In this document: positions 52,687-61,672 of the stretch, piece by piece
How positions within the stretch are numbered: position 1 is the first letter of the stretch
Layout of the letters: the number at the start of each line of letters is the position of its first letter
From: Siminovitchia sediminis
GTDB lineage: Bacteria; Bacillota; Bacilli; Bacillales; Bacillaceae_C
Length of the DNA stretch: 64,000 nt
Assembly: GCF_042680885.1 (NCBI RefSeq)
Contig: NZ_JBHUEO010000026.1
Location: 62,001-126,000 of the forward strand
Direction of reading: 5' to 3'
Position numbers and translations under genes: made by a program
The notes under the pieces: model-generated
The model's database searches: none
Seen by the model: the letters and a program-made list of their open reading frames with translations, nothing else
What the model was told of the DNA's origin: nothing

Positions 52687-53364
52687 ATGGGCGGTTTTTT
52701 AATTTACTTTCTCATCATTATGATCATTCCAATATGGGCCCAATTTAAAGTCAAAAACACCTACAAGAAATTTTCAAAGGTTGGAACTACAGCAGGAATG
52801 TCAGGCGCTGAAGTGGCGAGAAAAATATTAGATTCGAACGGATTATATAATGTTCAGGTAAAGGAAACCCCGGGTATATTAAGTGACCATTATAACCCGA
52901 TGACCAAAACAGTCCATTTATCGTCAGATAATTATTATAAATCTTCAGTAGCGGGAGCAGCAGTTGCAGCCCATGAAGTTGGACATGCAATACAGGATCA
53001 GCAGGGTTATGCAGCCCTTCGATTCCGTCATGCTTTGGTGCCCGTGGCAAATATCAGTTCAAACCTTGCATGGATTTTTATTATCATTGGGTTAATCTCC
53101 ACCGCGTTTTCCAATATGCTCCTGATCGGGATTATTTTAATGGCTGCCGGCGTATTATTTCAGATTGTGACTCTGCCTGTTGAGTTTAATGCCTCAACCA
53201 GGGCAATGGATCAAATGGTCTCCTTGGGATTGATCAGCAATACTGAGGAAAGGGACGCTAAGAAAGTATTAAGTGCAGCCGCAATGACGTATGTAGCAGC
53301 TGCAGCAGTAGCGGTATTAGAATTATTGAGGCTCATTTTAATTTTTGTCAACCGCGAGGAGTAG
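52687..53364 (+). CDS. Membrane zinc metallopeptidase of the YugP family
   Basis: 225 residues with an N-terminal membrane helix, two helices near residues 120-160 and one near the C-terminus. The zinc site is AAHEVGHAIQDQ with a downstream Glu (PVEFNASTRA) as third ligand. It matches the YugP/DUF-type peptidase family, substrate unknown. GGGAGG lies 6 bases before ATG 52687; TTG 52681 overlaps the site. In B. subtilis yugP is elsewhere on the chromosome. Confidence 0.9.
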   Translation: MGGFLIYFLIIMIIPIWAQFKVKNTYKKFSKVGTTAGMSGAEVARKILDSNGLYNVQVKETPGILSDHYNPMTKTVHLSSDNYYKSSVAGAAVAAHEVGHAIQDQQGYAALRFRHALVPVANISSNLAWIFIIIGLISTAFSNMLLIGIILMAAGVLFQIVTLPVEFNASTRAMDQMVSLGLISNTEERDAKKVLSAAAMTYVAAAAVAVLELLRLILIFVNREE

Positions 53365-53381
53365 AAGGTTCATAAGATGTC

Positions 53382-53421
53382 AAAAAAGCAGGACACCTCC
53401 AAAAGGGTCCTGCTTTTTTTG
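53382..53421. terminator. Bidirectional terminator after the YugP-family gene and ypjC
   Basis: AAAAAAGCAGGAC (53382-53394) pairs with GTCCTGCTTTTTTT (53407-53420). It lies between convergent genes. Confidence 0.9.
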
Positions 53422-53445
53422 TTGTAAAAGATTTTGTCTATGTTT

Positions 53446-54324
53446 TTATCCTATTTCAATTGGGCGTTTGTCTTCATCCAGGGTAAATCCCTCTCCCATG
53501 ACATCATGTACAACCATGACTGATACAAACGCCTGAGGATCAATCGAGTTGATCACTCTTTTTAAATGAACGATTTCGTTCCTGCCTACTACGCAATAAA
53601 GAACTTCTCTTTCTTGCTTGGTAAAGAAACCTGATCCCTTTAAAATGGTGACACCTCTGTCCATTTCCTTCATAATCGCGCTTGCTAATTGATCATGGTG
53701 CTTTTCTGATATAATAATGGCACCCCGTGCGGTATACGCTCCCTCTTGCATAAAATCAATGACCCGTGCCCCGACAAATACTGCAACAAGCGTATACATG
53801 GCTTCGTTATAGTCCAAATAAGTCAAGAGGGAGGCCAGGATCACGCAAGCATCAAAAGTAAACATTGTCCTTCCCATGCTGATTCCTTTATATTTAAAGA
53901 AGAGCCTTGCAATAATATCAACACCGCCCGTCGTGCCGCCAAAACGGAATATAATACCCAGGCCAATGCCTGCAAAAATCCCCGCAAACAAAGCAGCTAA
54001 AAAAAGATCTCCTTCCAATGGGATGGTAAATTGAAACCTTTGAAAAATGAACAAGAACACGGAAACGGCAACCGTCCCAATTACAGTATATAAGAAGGAT
54101 TTTTTTCCGAGCAGTTTCCATCCAATCAAAAAAAGAGGGATGTTCAACAATAAATTACTGTATGACGGGTCTATGTGAAAAAGAAAATAGAGAAGAAGAG
54201 TAATGCCTGTAAATCCACCTTCGGCCAAATTGTTTTGCATGTTGAAGTGAACAAGCCCAAATGAAAATATGGCAGCTCCCAAAAGGATGAGGAGTATGTT
54301 TTTAAATTTTAATTGAAAAAACAC
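53446..54324 (-). CDS. ypjC: YitT-family membrane protein YpjC
   Basis: 292 residues. Five or six membrane helices (NMQNNLAEGGFTGITLLLYF, GIGLGIIFRFGGTTGGVDIIA) are followed by a cytosolic DUF2179 domain (from about residue 215, GVTILKGSGFFTKQEREVLYCVVGRNEI). Transport is often proposed for the family but not shown. The start is GTG 54324 with GGGGGCG upstream on this strand. Confidence 0.88.
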   Translation of the reverse strand: MFFQLKFKNILLILLGAAIFSFGLVHFNMQNNLAEGGFTGITLLLYFLFHIDPSYSNLLLNIPLFLIGWKLLGKKSFLYTVIGTVAVSVFLFIFQRFQFTIPLEGDLFLAALFAGIFAGIGLGIIFRFGGTTGGVDIIARLFFKYKGISMGRTMFTFDACVILASLLTYLDYNEAMYTLVAVFVGARVIDFMQEGAYTARGAIIISEKHHDQLASAIMKEMDRGVTILKGSGFFTKQEREVLYCVVGRNEIVHLKRVINSIDPQAFVSVMVVHDVMGEGFTLDEDKRPIEIG

Positions 54325-54467
54325 TACTACGCCCCCTAGTCATTGTATGATAAGAATTCTTTTAATTATAACGAATGTTGGAAGAAAACAGCAACTTGGG
54401 CCCATTGAGCACTTTTATTTGTATAAGAAAAGAGATTTAGCTAACATAATGTAGGAAGGTGAGAAGA

Positions 54468-54815
54468 ATGGATGAAAATAAAACGGTGCGGCAGCTTCAG
54501 GAAGAAGTGGATGCCTATATCGGTCAATTTAAGGAAGGGTATTTCAGTCCGCTTGCGATGACAGCGCGGCTAACAGAAGAGTTGGGTGAATTGGCAAGGG
54601 AAATCAATCATTATTATGGCGAAAAGAAGAAAAAGACAAGTGAAACCGAAAAAACAGTTCAAGAGGAAATCGGAGATTTACTCTTCGTTCTCATCTGCCT
54701 GGCAAATTCTCTGGATATAGATTTGCAAACAGCTCATGATCAGGTGATGTATAAATTTAACACAAGAGATAAAGACAGATGGACTAAAAAAGATGTAGGT
54801 GATGGACATGAATGA
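54468..54815 (+). CDS. ypjD: MazG-like nucleotide pyrophosphohydrolase YpjD
   Basis: 115 residues (B. subtilis YpjD 111). All-alpha NTP-PPase fold with the metal-binding pattern EELGELAREI and EEIGDLLFVLICLA. Likely removes non-standard nucleotides. ATG 54468 lies 6 bases after AAGGTGA. The 3' end overlaps dapB by 8 bases. Confidence 0.9.
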   Translation: MDENKTVRQLQEEVDAYIGQFKEGYFSPLAMTARLTEELGELAREINHYYGEKKKKTSETEKTVQEEIGDLLFVLICLANSLDIDLQTAHDQVMYKFNTRDKDRWTKKDVGDGHE

Positions 54816-55611
54816 AATGATTCAAATTGTAGTGGCAGGACCCCGGGGACGGATGGGGAAAGAAGCTGTTAAGCTTGTGCAGGAAACAGAAAACTTCAAG
54901 CTGGCAGGTGTTTTGGACCGAAAAAATGAAGGAAGGCTTCTATCTGAAGTTGAAGGCTTTTCAGGTGTGGACGTCCCTGTTTTTACGGACCCTGCAGCCT
55001 GCTTTCAACAGACAAAACCTGATGTGCTAATTGATTTGACGACACCCGAAAAAGGATACATACATACTAAAACAGCGTTGGAACACAATGTAAGGCCAGT
55101 GGTTGGAACAACCGGTTTTACCGCGGAACAGCTCGATGAATTAAAAGATTTGGCAGAACAAAAGGGAATTGGATGTATCATTGCGCCCAACTTTGCTGTC
55201 GGAGCCATCTTAATGATGAAGTTTTCAGAAATGGCTTCCAAGTATTTCAAGAATGTTGAAATTATTGAACTTCATCATGATCAGAAATTAGATGCCCCTT
55301 CCGGAACTTCTATTAAAACAGCGGAAATGATTGCCCGCCAAAGAAAAGAAAAAAAACAGGGCCATGAAAATGAAAAAGAAACGATCCAAGGAGCCCGTGG
55401 CGGGGACTTCGAAGGTATGCGCATCCATAGTGTAAGACTGCCGGGTTTAATTGCCCATCAAGAGGTTATTTTTGGAGCAGACGGCCAAAGTCTTACGATC
55501 AGACATGATTCCTATAACCGGGCTTCCTTCATGTCGGGCGTTAAGGTTTCTGTGGAAACCGTTATGGGGTTAGATACCCTCGTTTACGGATTGGAATCAA
55601 TTATTGACTGA
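54808..55611 (+). CDS. dapB: 4-hydroxy-tetrahydrodipicolinate reductase DapB
   Basis: 267 residues, the same as B. subtilis. NAD(P)H-binding VAGPRGRMGKEAV, GTTGFT, APNFAVGAILMM, the catalytic ELHHDQKLDAPSGTS and ARGGDFEGMRIHSVRLPG. It feeds lysine, diaminopimelate and dipicolinic acid. ATG 54808 follows AGGTGATGG. The next B. subtilis gene, mgsA, is absent. Confidence 0.96.
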   Translation: MNEMIQIVVAGPRGRMGKEAVKLVQETENFKLAGVLDRKNEGRLLSEVEGFSGVDVPVFTDPAACFQQTKPDVLIDLTTPEKGYIHTKTALEHNVRPVVGTTGFTAEQLDELKDLAEQKGIGCIIAPNFAVGAILMMKFSEMASKYFKNVEIIELHHDQKLDAPSGTSIKTAEMIARQRKEKKQGHENEKETIQGARGGDFEGMRIHSVRLPGLIAHQEVIFGADGQSLTIRHDSYNRASFMSGVKVSVETVMGLDTLVYGLESIID

Positions 55612-55625
55612 ATGGGGGAAGTCCT

Positions 55626-56342
55626 ATGGCACAATATAAAGTTGACATATTGGCTTTTGGCGCCCATTCGGATGATGTGGAAATTGGGATGGCGGGATCG
55701 ATCTGTAAGTGGACAAAGAACGGAAGGACCGCGGTGATATGTGATTTGACAGAAGCTGAGCTTTCTTCCAATGGGTCAGTGAAGACCAGACATCAAGAGG
55801 CTGCTCAAGCTGCAACCTGCATGGGAGTGGAGGAAAGGCTGAACCTCCGGCTGCCGGACCGCGGGCTCATCCTCACGGATGAGTATATACGACAGATTAC
55901 AAATGTAATCCGTCAATATCAGCCGAAACTTGTATTCGCCCCCTTTCCTGAAGACCGGCATCCGGATCATGGGCGATGCGCAGAACTAGTGAAAGAGGCT
56001 TTTTTTTCTGCCGGAATAAGAAAGTACGAAACTTCAGGCGGATACAACGCCCATAAGGCGAAGAATTTGTTTTATTATTTTATTAACAGCAACACACGCC
56101 CAGATTTCGTCGTAGATATTACTGATTTTATGGAAAAAAAAATGTCTGTCCTTCAATCCTACCAGTCCCAGTTTCTCCCGGGTCCCGCAGGAATTCCGAC
56201 TCCATTGACAGACGGTTATCTGGAAAGGGTTCAAGCAAGAGAAAGAATATATGGGCTGGAGGCTGGTATTACTTATGCTGAAGGCTTCAAAACGGACCAT
56301 CCGATCTTAGTAAATAAAGACATATTTGGGGAAGGCTTATGA
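55626..56342 (+). CDS. bshB1: Bacillithiol biosynthesis deacetylase BshB1
   Basis: 238 residues, a zinc deacetylase of the LmbE family. The metal motif AFGAHSDDVEIGMAGS and the second ligand HPDHGRCAELV are intact. It removes acetyl from GlcNAc-malate. GAATGGGGGAAG-type site upstream. It overlaps bshA by 4 bases. Confidence 0.95.
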   Translation: MAQYKVDILAFGAHSDDVEIGMAGSICKWTKNGRTAVICDLTEAELSSNGSVKTRHQEAAQAATCMGVEERLNLRLPDRGLILTDEYIRQITNVIRQYQPKLVFAPFPEDRHPDHGRCAELVKEAFFSAGIRKYETSGGYNAHKAKNLFYYFINSNTRPDFVVDITDFMEKKMSVLQSYQSQFLPGPAGIPTPLTDGYLERVQARERIYGLEAGITYAEGFKTDHPILVNKDIFGEGL

Positions 56343-57466
56343 ATCTGAAAATTGGCATCACATGTTATCCGACAGTCGGAGGTTCCGGTGTTGTTGCAAC
56401 GGAACTGGGAAAACATTTGGCGGAAAGAGGACATAAAATTCATTTTATTTCCTCCAATATACCCTTTCGCTTGAACCATTGGCATCAGAATGTTTTTTTT
56501 CATCAAGTAACAGTAAATCAATATTCGCTTTTTCAATATCCCCCATATGACATTGCTCTGGCCAGTAAAATGGCCGAAGTCATCAAAAGGGAGCGGCTGG
56601 ATATTTTACATGTTCATTACGCAATCCCGCATGCTGTCTGTGCGATCCTTGCCAAACAAATGGCAGGAACCGGCGTGAAAATCGTGACGACTCTTCACGG
56701 AACAGATATATCTGTATTGGGGTACGATGCAACACTGGCCGAAGCGATAAAATATGGAATTGAAAAATCGGATGCTGTCACGGCTGTTTCACATTCGCTG
56801 GCAGATCAAACAAAAGAGCTGCTTGCACCCGAGCAATCCATTCAGGTGATTCACAATTTTATAGACAGCAGGGTCTACCATAAAGTTGACATGGATGGCT
56901 TGAAAGAAGCTTATAACATTTCCAGTCAGGAAAAAGTCATCATTCATGTTTCCAACTTCCGAAAAGTAAAGAGGGTCCGTGATGTTGTCACAGCATTCTC
57001 CAACATTGCTGCCCGGATCCAGGCCAAGCTCCTTCTTGTCGGTGACGGGCCTGAAATGACTGACATTCGCCGTTTCGTAGGGGAATTATCACTTGAAGAT
57101 CAAGTTTTGTTCCTCGGAAAACAGGATCATTTAGAAGAGCTGTATTCCATGAGTGATTTGATGTTGCTTTTATCTGAGAAAGAAAGTTTTGGCCTCGTTG
57201 CTCTGGAAGCGATGGCTTGCGGCGTTCCGTGTATTGGTACAAGGATCGGCGGAATTCCGGAAGTGATTGAAGATGGATATAACGGGTTTTTATGTGAATT
57301 GGGCGATACCGATGATATAGCAGAAAAAGCCTTGTTATTATTGGAAAATGAAGAATTGCACAACCGCTTTTCACAGCAGGCAATGGAAGTACCAACAGAA
57401 CGGTTTGACGCCAGAAAGATTGTTTCTCAGTATGAAAATCTGTACAAAGCGCTTCTTAAGCATTAG
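56339..57466 (+). CDS. bshA: Bacillithiol glycosyltransferase BshA
   Basis: 375 residues, a GT4 glycosyltransferase joining UDP-GlcNAc and L-malate. CYPTVGGSGVVATELGKHL at the start, THLHGTDI-type loop (TTLHGTDISVLG) and the donor-site ESFGLVALEAMACGVP are visible. It starts inside bshB1, so the two steps are coupled. YpdA at 25.4 kb uses the product. Confidence 0.95.
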   Translation: MNLKIGITCYPTVGGSGVVATELGKHLAERGHKIHFISSNIPFRLNHWHQNVFFHQVTVNQYSLFQYPPYDIALASKMAEVIKRERLDILHVHYAIPHAVCAILAKQMAGTGVKIVTTLHGTDISVLGYDATLAEAIKYGIEKSDAVTAVSHSLADQTKELLAPEQSIQVIHNFIDSRVYHKVDMDGLKEAYNISSQEKVIIHVSNFRKVKRVRDVVTAFSNIAARIQAKLLLVGDGPEMTDIRRFVGELSLEDQVLFLGKQDHLEELYSMSDLMLLLSEKESFGLVALEAMACGVPCIGTRIGGIPEVIEDGYNGFLCELGDTDDIAEKALLLLENEELHNRFSQQAMEVPTERFDARKIVSQYENLYKALLKH

Positions 57467-57481
57467 AAAAGAGGACTGCAT

Positions 57482-58687
57482 ATGAAGGAACCATTCTTGT
57501 CAGCATTACCGGTCTTGGAAAAAATTCAAAAATCAGGTTATGAGGCCTACTTTGTAGGCGGCTCTGTCAGGGATTTTTTGCTTGGAAAAGACATCCATGA
57601 TATTGATATTGCCACTTCTGCTACTCCTGAAGAGCTGAAGGCTATTTTTCCGCATACAGTCGATGTCGGTATTGCTCATGGAACGATCCTCGTCCTATGG
57701 AATGGATTGGCTTTTGAATTGACTACTTATCGTACAGAGTCGGATTATAAGGACTACAGGCATCCTGAATCTGTTTCATTTGTCAGAAGCCTGGAAGAGG
57801 ATCTGAAGCGGCGCGATTTTACCATGAACGCGATGGCTATGGATCAATATGGAACCCTCATAGATCCATTTGAAGGGCAGAAGGCTTTAAAGAACCGAGT
57901 AATCCAAACAGTCGGTTCAGCGGACGAACGCTTTCAAGAGGATGCATTGCGGCTCATGAGGGCCGTCCGCTTTGTCAGCCAACTGGGTTTTCAGCTGGAT
58001 CGGCAGACAGAAAAAGCCATTTCGGTACATGCCGGCTTACTTCAGCATATTGCTGTTGAGAGAGTGGCTGATGAAATGATGAAGCTGCTTTCGGGTCCTT
58101 TTAAAAAAGATGCTTTTCATATCTTGCTTCAAAGCGGATTGTACAGGTTTCTGCCCTCTCTATTTAATGAGGAGGAAGTGCTGGAGTCTGCGATGGCATA
58201 TCCGATTTCATCGTTAAATGAAAATCAACTGTGGGTGTTGGCCTTATATTTCTCAAACACATCTGAGGGGTGGCGCAGGCTGAAGAGATGGAAACTTCCT
58301 GCAAAAAAAATGAAGCGGTTGGTTCGTGCTCTTGATTTGCTGAAACACAGGATGTCTTGCGGCTGGACACCTTATGAACTATTTTCAGCTGGCGCGGAGA
58401 CAGCAGCACTTGTTGAATCTTTATACCGGACAATCCAGCATGAGGAAGCAGAAGCTCCAGCCAAACAAGTAAAGGAAGATTTTGAAAAGCTCCCTATTCA
58501 ATCCCGGAAGGAATTGGCTGTAACAGGTCATGATTTAATGCATTGGTCCAATCAAGAGGGGGGGCCCTGGGTCAAAGAAGTGTTGGAGAAAATTATCAAA
58601 GCAGTCCTGTACCGGGAAGTGCGAAATGATAAAGATGAAATAAGGAGGTGGTTTGAGAAATGCAGACTTCGATCAGAAAACAATTAA
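57482..58687 (+). CDS. cca: CCA-adding tRNA nucleotidyltransferase
   Basis: 401 residues, class II. GGSVRDFLLGKDIHDIDIATSATPEEL has the two catalytic aspartates; RRDFTMNAMAMD, and EDALRLMRAVRFVSQLGF follow. The C-terminal part (from about residue 250) is the body and tail. It adds or repairs the CCA end of tRNAs. The stop overlaps birA by 28 bases. Confidence 0.95.
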   Translation: MKEPFLSALPVLEKIQKSGYEAYFVGGSVRDFLLGKDIHDIDIATSATPEELKAIFPHTVDVGIAHGTILVLWNGLAFELTTYRTESDYKDYRHPESVSFVRSLEEDLKRRDFTMNAMAMDQYGTLIDPFEGQKALKNRVIQTVGSADERFQEDALRLMRAVRFVSQLGFQLDRQTEKAISVHAGLLQHIAVERVADEMMKLLSGPFKKDAFHILLQSGLYRFLPSLFNEEEVLESAMAYPISSLNENQLWVLALYFSNTSEGWRRLKRWKLPAKKMKRLVRALDLLKHRMSCGWTPYELFSAGAETAALVESLYRTIQHEEAEAPAKQVKEDFEKLPIQSRKELAVTGHDLMHWSNQEGGPWVKEVLEKIIKAVLYREVRNDKDEIRRWFEKCRLRSENN

Positions 58688-59640
58688 TAGAAGCGCTGTC
58701 CAATGCACAGGGCGAGTTTATTTCGGGCCAGGCACTTGCGGAAATCATCGGCTGCTCCAGAACAGCGATTTGGAAACATATTGAAGAATTGAGGAAAGAA
58801 GGATTTGTCTTAGAGGCAGTCAGAAATAAAGGATACAGGATTGTCAGCACTCCAGAAAAATTGACGGAAAACGATATTCTTTTTGGACTTCAAACTGAAA
58901 AATTCGGTCGGAGCATTCACTCTTTTGAAACCATCGACTCTACTCAAAAAGAAGCCCATCGTCTGGCCTATAATGGTGCTGTGGAAGGCACACTTGTCAT
59001 AGCTGAGGAACAGACTGAAGGAAAAGGACGACTGGACAGAGAATGGCACTCTGCCAGCGGGAAAGGTGTATGGATGAGCATGATTGTCAGACCCGATCTG
59101 CCGCCCCAAAAAGCCCCTCAGTTTACACTGATCACCGCTGTGGCTGTTGCCATGGCCATTGAAGATGCAACAGGGATTACTCCAGAAATCAAATGGCCTA
59201 ATGATTTATTAATAAAAGGAAAGAAAGTATCCGGCATTTTGACTGAACTGCAAGCTGAAGCAGACAAAATTTCTTCCCTGATTATTGGCATCGGGATGAA
59301 CGCCAACCATGAGCCGGATGATTTTCCTGATCCAGTCCGGCAGTTGGCTACATCACTTTACATTGAAAAGGGCGAAGAAGTTTCGCGTGCCCTCCTTGTT
59401 CAAACCGTACTGAAATACTTTGAAAAGTACTATTCCATCTATATTTCCGAAGGATTTGATCCCATCCGGATGCTATGGGAGAGCTTTGCTGTGAGTATCG
59501 GTAAACGAATCAAAGCCACCATGATCACCGGGGAAATTTACGGAAAAGCAGCAGGCATTACCAGCGAAGGTGTTTTGATACTTAAGGATGATCAAGGTAA
59601 AACTCATCATATTTATTCTGCAGATATTGAGCACTTTTAA
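58660..59640 (+). CDS. birA: Biotin ligase and biotin-operon repressor BirA
   Basis: 326 residues. A helix-turn-helix (GQALAEIIGCSRTAIWKHIEELRKEGF) precedes the ligase domain with EEQTEGKGRLDREWHS and IKWPNDLLIKGKKVSGIL, and an SH3-like C-terminal domain. It attaches biotin to carboxylase and represses biotin genes. GGAGGTGG lies 8 bases before the ATG, inside cca. Confidence 0.95.
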   Translation: MQTSIRKQLIEALSNAQGEFISGQALAEIIGCSRTAIWKHIEELRKEGFVLEAVRNKGYRIVSTPEKLTENDILFGLQTEKFGRSIHSFETIDSTQKEAHRLAYNGAVEGTLVIAEEQTEGKGRLDREWHSASGKGVWMSMIVRPDLPPQKAPQFTLITAVAVAMAIEDATGITPEIKWPNDLLIKGKKVSGILTELQAEADKISSLIIGIGMNANHEPDDFPDPVRQLATSLYIEKGEEVSRALLVQTVLKYFEKYYSIYISEGFDPIRMLWESFAVSIGKRIKATMITGEIYGKAAGITSEGVLILKDDQGKTHHIYSADIEHF

Positions 59641-59762
59641 GGTAAACAACAGAATATCCGTGATTCATTTCAAAATATTTGTTATACTTTTTTTGGGCAG
59701 TATCGTTTGGAACTGCACCGCAACATGAAAAATACAACAAAATATGCCAAATTCTGCCTTGA

Positions 59763-59848
59763 TCCTCTAAGGACGGGGACAGAGGACCGAAACGAACGAG
59801 TGACAGTAACGGAGTCCTTCTGCCTTTTTTGGGGAGAGGACTCCTTTT
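59763..59848 (+). promoter_or_regulatory. Structured leader upstream of panB
   Basis: A first stem TCCTCT (59763-59768)/AGAGGA (59781-59786) contains GGGGACAG. A second, GGAGTCCT (59811-59818)/AGGACTCC (59837-59844), is followed by TTTT. An upstream -10 TATACT (59683-59688) could start the transcript. The second hairpin could be a birA terminator or an attenuator of panB; no known riboswitch was recognised. Confidence 0.4.
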
Positions 59849-59908
59849 GTGTATGAACTGTTGCTTCTTTTGATTTCGCTTCCTCTCATATTAAAAAGGA
59901 GGAAAAAA

Positions 59909-60745
59909 ATGAAGACAACAACAGATTTCCTAAAAATGAAAAAAGCCGGGGAAAAAATTGTCATGCTGACAGCATATGATTATCCTCAGGCGAAACTTGC
60001 CGAGCAGTCGGGAGTAGATATGATCCTAGTCGGGGACTCACTTGGGATGGTAGTTCTGGGGTATGATTCTACTGTCCCGGTTACAGTCCAGGATATGATT
60101 CATCATACAAAGGCGGTAAAACGTGGGGCAAAAGATACGTTTATTGTTACGGATCTTCCTTTTATGACGTACCATGTCAGCAAAGAAGAAGCCTTAAGAA
60201 CCGCTGGTACAATTATGCAGGAAAGCGGTGCCGATGCGATTAAAATTGAAGGCGGCGGTGAAGTAATTCACACGATTCAGGCCTTAACAAAGGCCGGAGT
60301 TCCTGTTATGGCACATCTCGGTTTAACACCTCAGACAGCGGGTGTTCTGGGAGGTTATAAAGTTCAGGCAAAAACAGCCGAAGCAGCCCAACAATTGATT
60401 CAAGATGCGAAACAATGCGAAGAGGCGGGAGCCTTTGGAATTGTATTGGAATGCATACCTCACCAGTTGGGAAAAGAAGTTTCTGATCAAGTGAGCGTTC
60501 CTGTAATCGGCATTGGCGCCGGTCCCGGTACAGACGGACAAGTGCTTGTATTTCATGATATCTTGACGTTTGGTACAGATCGGGTACCCAAATTTGTAAA
60601 GCAGTATGCCAATTTCAATGAGGCCGGCATAGCAGGAATCAGTCAATATATGAAGGAAGTGAAGTCCGGCAGCTTTCCAGTCATAAAAGAACATACCTTT
60701 GAAATGAAACAGGAAGAGCTCGCTTCGTTGTATGGAGGCAAATGA
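59909..60745 (+). CDS. panB: 3-methyl-2-oxobutanoate hydroxymethyltransferase PanB
   Basis: 278 residues (B. subtilis 277). Motifs: MLTAYDYPQAKLAEQ, MILVGDSLGMVVLGYDST, GADAIKIEGG and GAGPGTDGQVLVFHD. It makes ketopantoate. ATG 59909 follows AAGGAGG; an upstream frame has no ribosome site. panC begins 3 bases after it. Confidence 0.96.
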   Translation: MKTTTDFLKMKKAGEKIVMLTAYDYPQAKLAEQSGVDMILVGDSLGMVVLGYDSTVPVTVQDMIHHTKAVKRGAKDTFIVTDLPFMTYHVSKEEALRTAGTIMQESGADAIKIEGGGEVIHTIQALTKAGVPVMAHLGLTPQTAGVLGGYKVQAKTAEAAQQLIQDAKQCEEAGAFGIVLECIPHQLGKEVSDQVSVPVIGIGAGPGTDGQVLVFHDILTFGTDRVPKFVKQYANFNEAGIAGISQYMKEVKSGSFPVIKEHTFEMKQEELASLYGGK

Positions 60746-60748
60746 ACA

Positions 60749-61594
60749 GTGAGAATTGTAACGTGGAAAAAAGAAATGCAGAAGTTGGCCAAGGAATGTC
60801 AGAGGAAAGGAAAATCGATAGGCTTTGTGCCCACTATGGGTTATTTGCATGAAGGGCATGTAACGCTCGTCAAAGAAGCCAGGAATCATAATGATGTAGT
60901 GGTCATGAGCATTTTTGTCAATCCCCTTCAGTTTGGGCCTGAAGAAGACTTTGAGGCCTATCCGCGAGATCCTGAAAGAGACAAACAATTGGCTGAAGAG
61001 GCTGGAGTTGACATTTTATTCATGCCTGATGCTGAAGAGATGTATCATCATAAACCGGCGATGAAAATGACTGTCAGCAGGAAAACAAATATTCTTTGCG
61101 GTGTCAACAGACCGGGGCATTTCGACGGAGTGGTAACAGTTCTTGCCAAGCTATTTCATCTTACCCTTCCGGACCGGGCCTATTTCGGGTTAAAAGATGC
61201 CCAGCAGTTTGCAGTGGTTGCAAGTCTGGTGGATGACCTGGACTTTCCTGTGGAACTTGTCCCGGTTGAAACCGTTAGAGAGCCGTCCGGACTGGCTGTC
61301 AGCTCCAGAAATGTGAATTTGACTAAAGAAGAGAAAAAGCAGGCACCTGCAATTTATAAGGGTTTGCAAAAAGCCAAAGAACTGATTGAACAGGGAGAAA
61401 ATAACATTGAGGTGATCACCCGTTCCGTCAAAGAGTATATGGAAGAACACATGGATGCAGAGATCGATTACGTAGAGCTGCTGAGCTTTCCTGAACTGGA
61501 AAGGATCCCTGAACCAACAGGAACAATGATGATTGCTGCTGCTGTTAAGTTTTCACAAACGAGATTAATTGATAACATCATGATTAAGCGCTAA
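60749..61594 (+). CDS. panC: Pantothenate synthetase PanC
   Basis: 281 residues. The HIGH-like ATP motif in VPTMGYLHEGHVTLV, SIFVNPLQFGP, GHFDGVVTVLAKLF, YFGLKDAQQFAVV and SSRNVNL are present. It joins pantoate and beta-alanine. GTG start at 60749 with GGAGG upstream. The usual third gene panD (aspartate decarboxylase, beta-alanine source) is not downstream. Confidence 0.95.
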   Translation: MRIVTWKKEMQKLAKECQRKGKSIGFVPTMGYLHEGHVTLVKEARNHNDVVVMSIFVNPLQFGPEEDFEAYPRDPERDKQLAEEAGVDILFMPDAEEMYHHKPAMKMTVSRKTNILCGVNRPGHFDGVVTVLAKLFHLTLPDRAYFGLKDAQQFAVVASLVDDLDFPVELVPVETVREPSGLAVSSRNVNLTKEEKKQAPAIYKGLQKAKELIEQGENNIEVITRSVKEYMEEHMDAEIDYVELLSFPELERIPEPTGTMMIAAAVKFSQTRLIDNIMIKR

Positions 61595-61672
61595 TTTCGG
61601 GTGGAAGCAGGGCCGTAATATGGTAAACTAAATAAAGCAACGTACGGTTTACGGATTAAAGGTGTGAAACAG

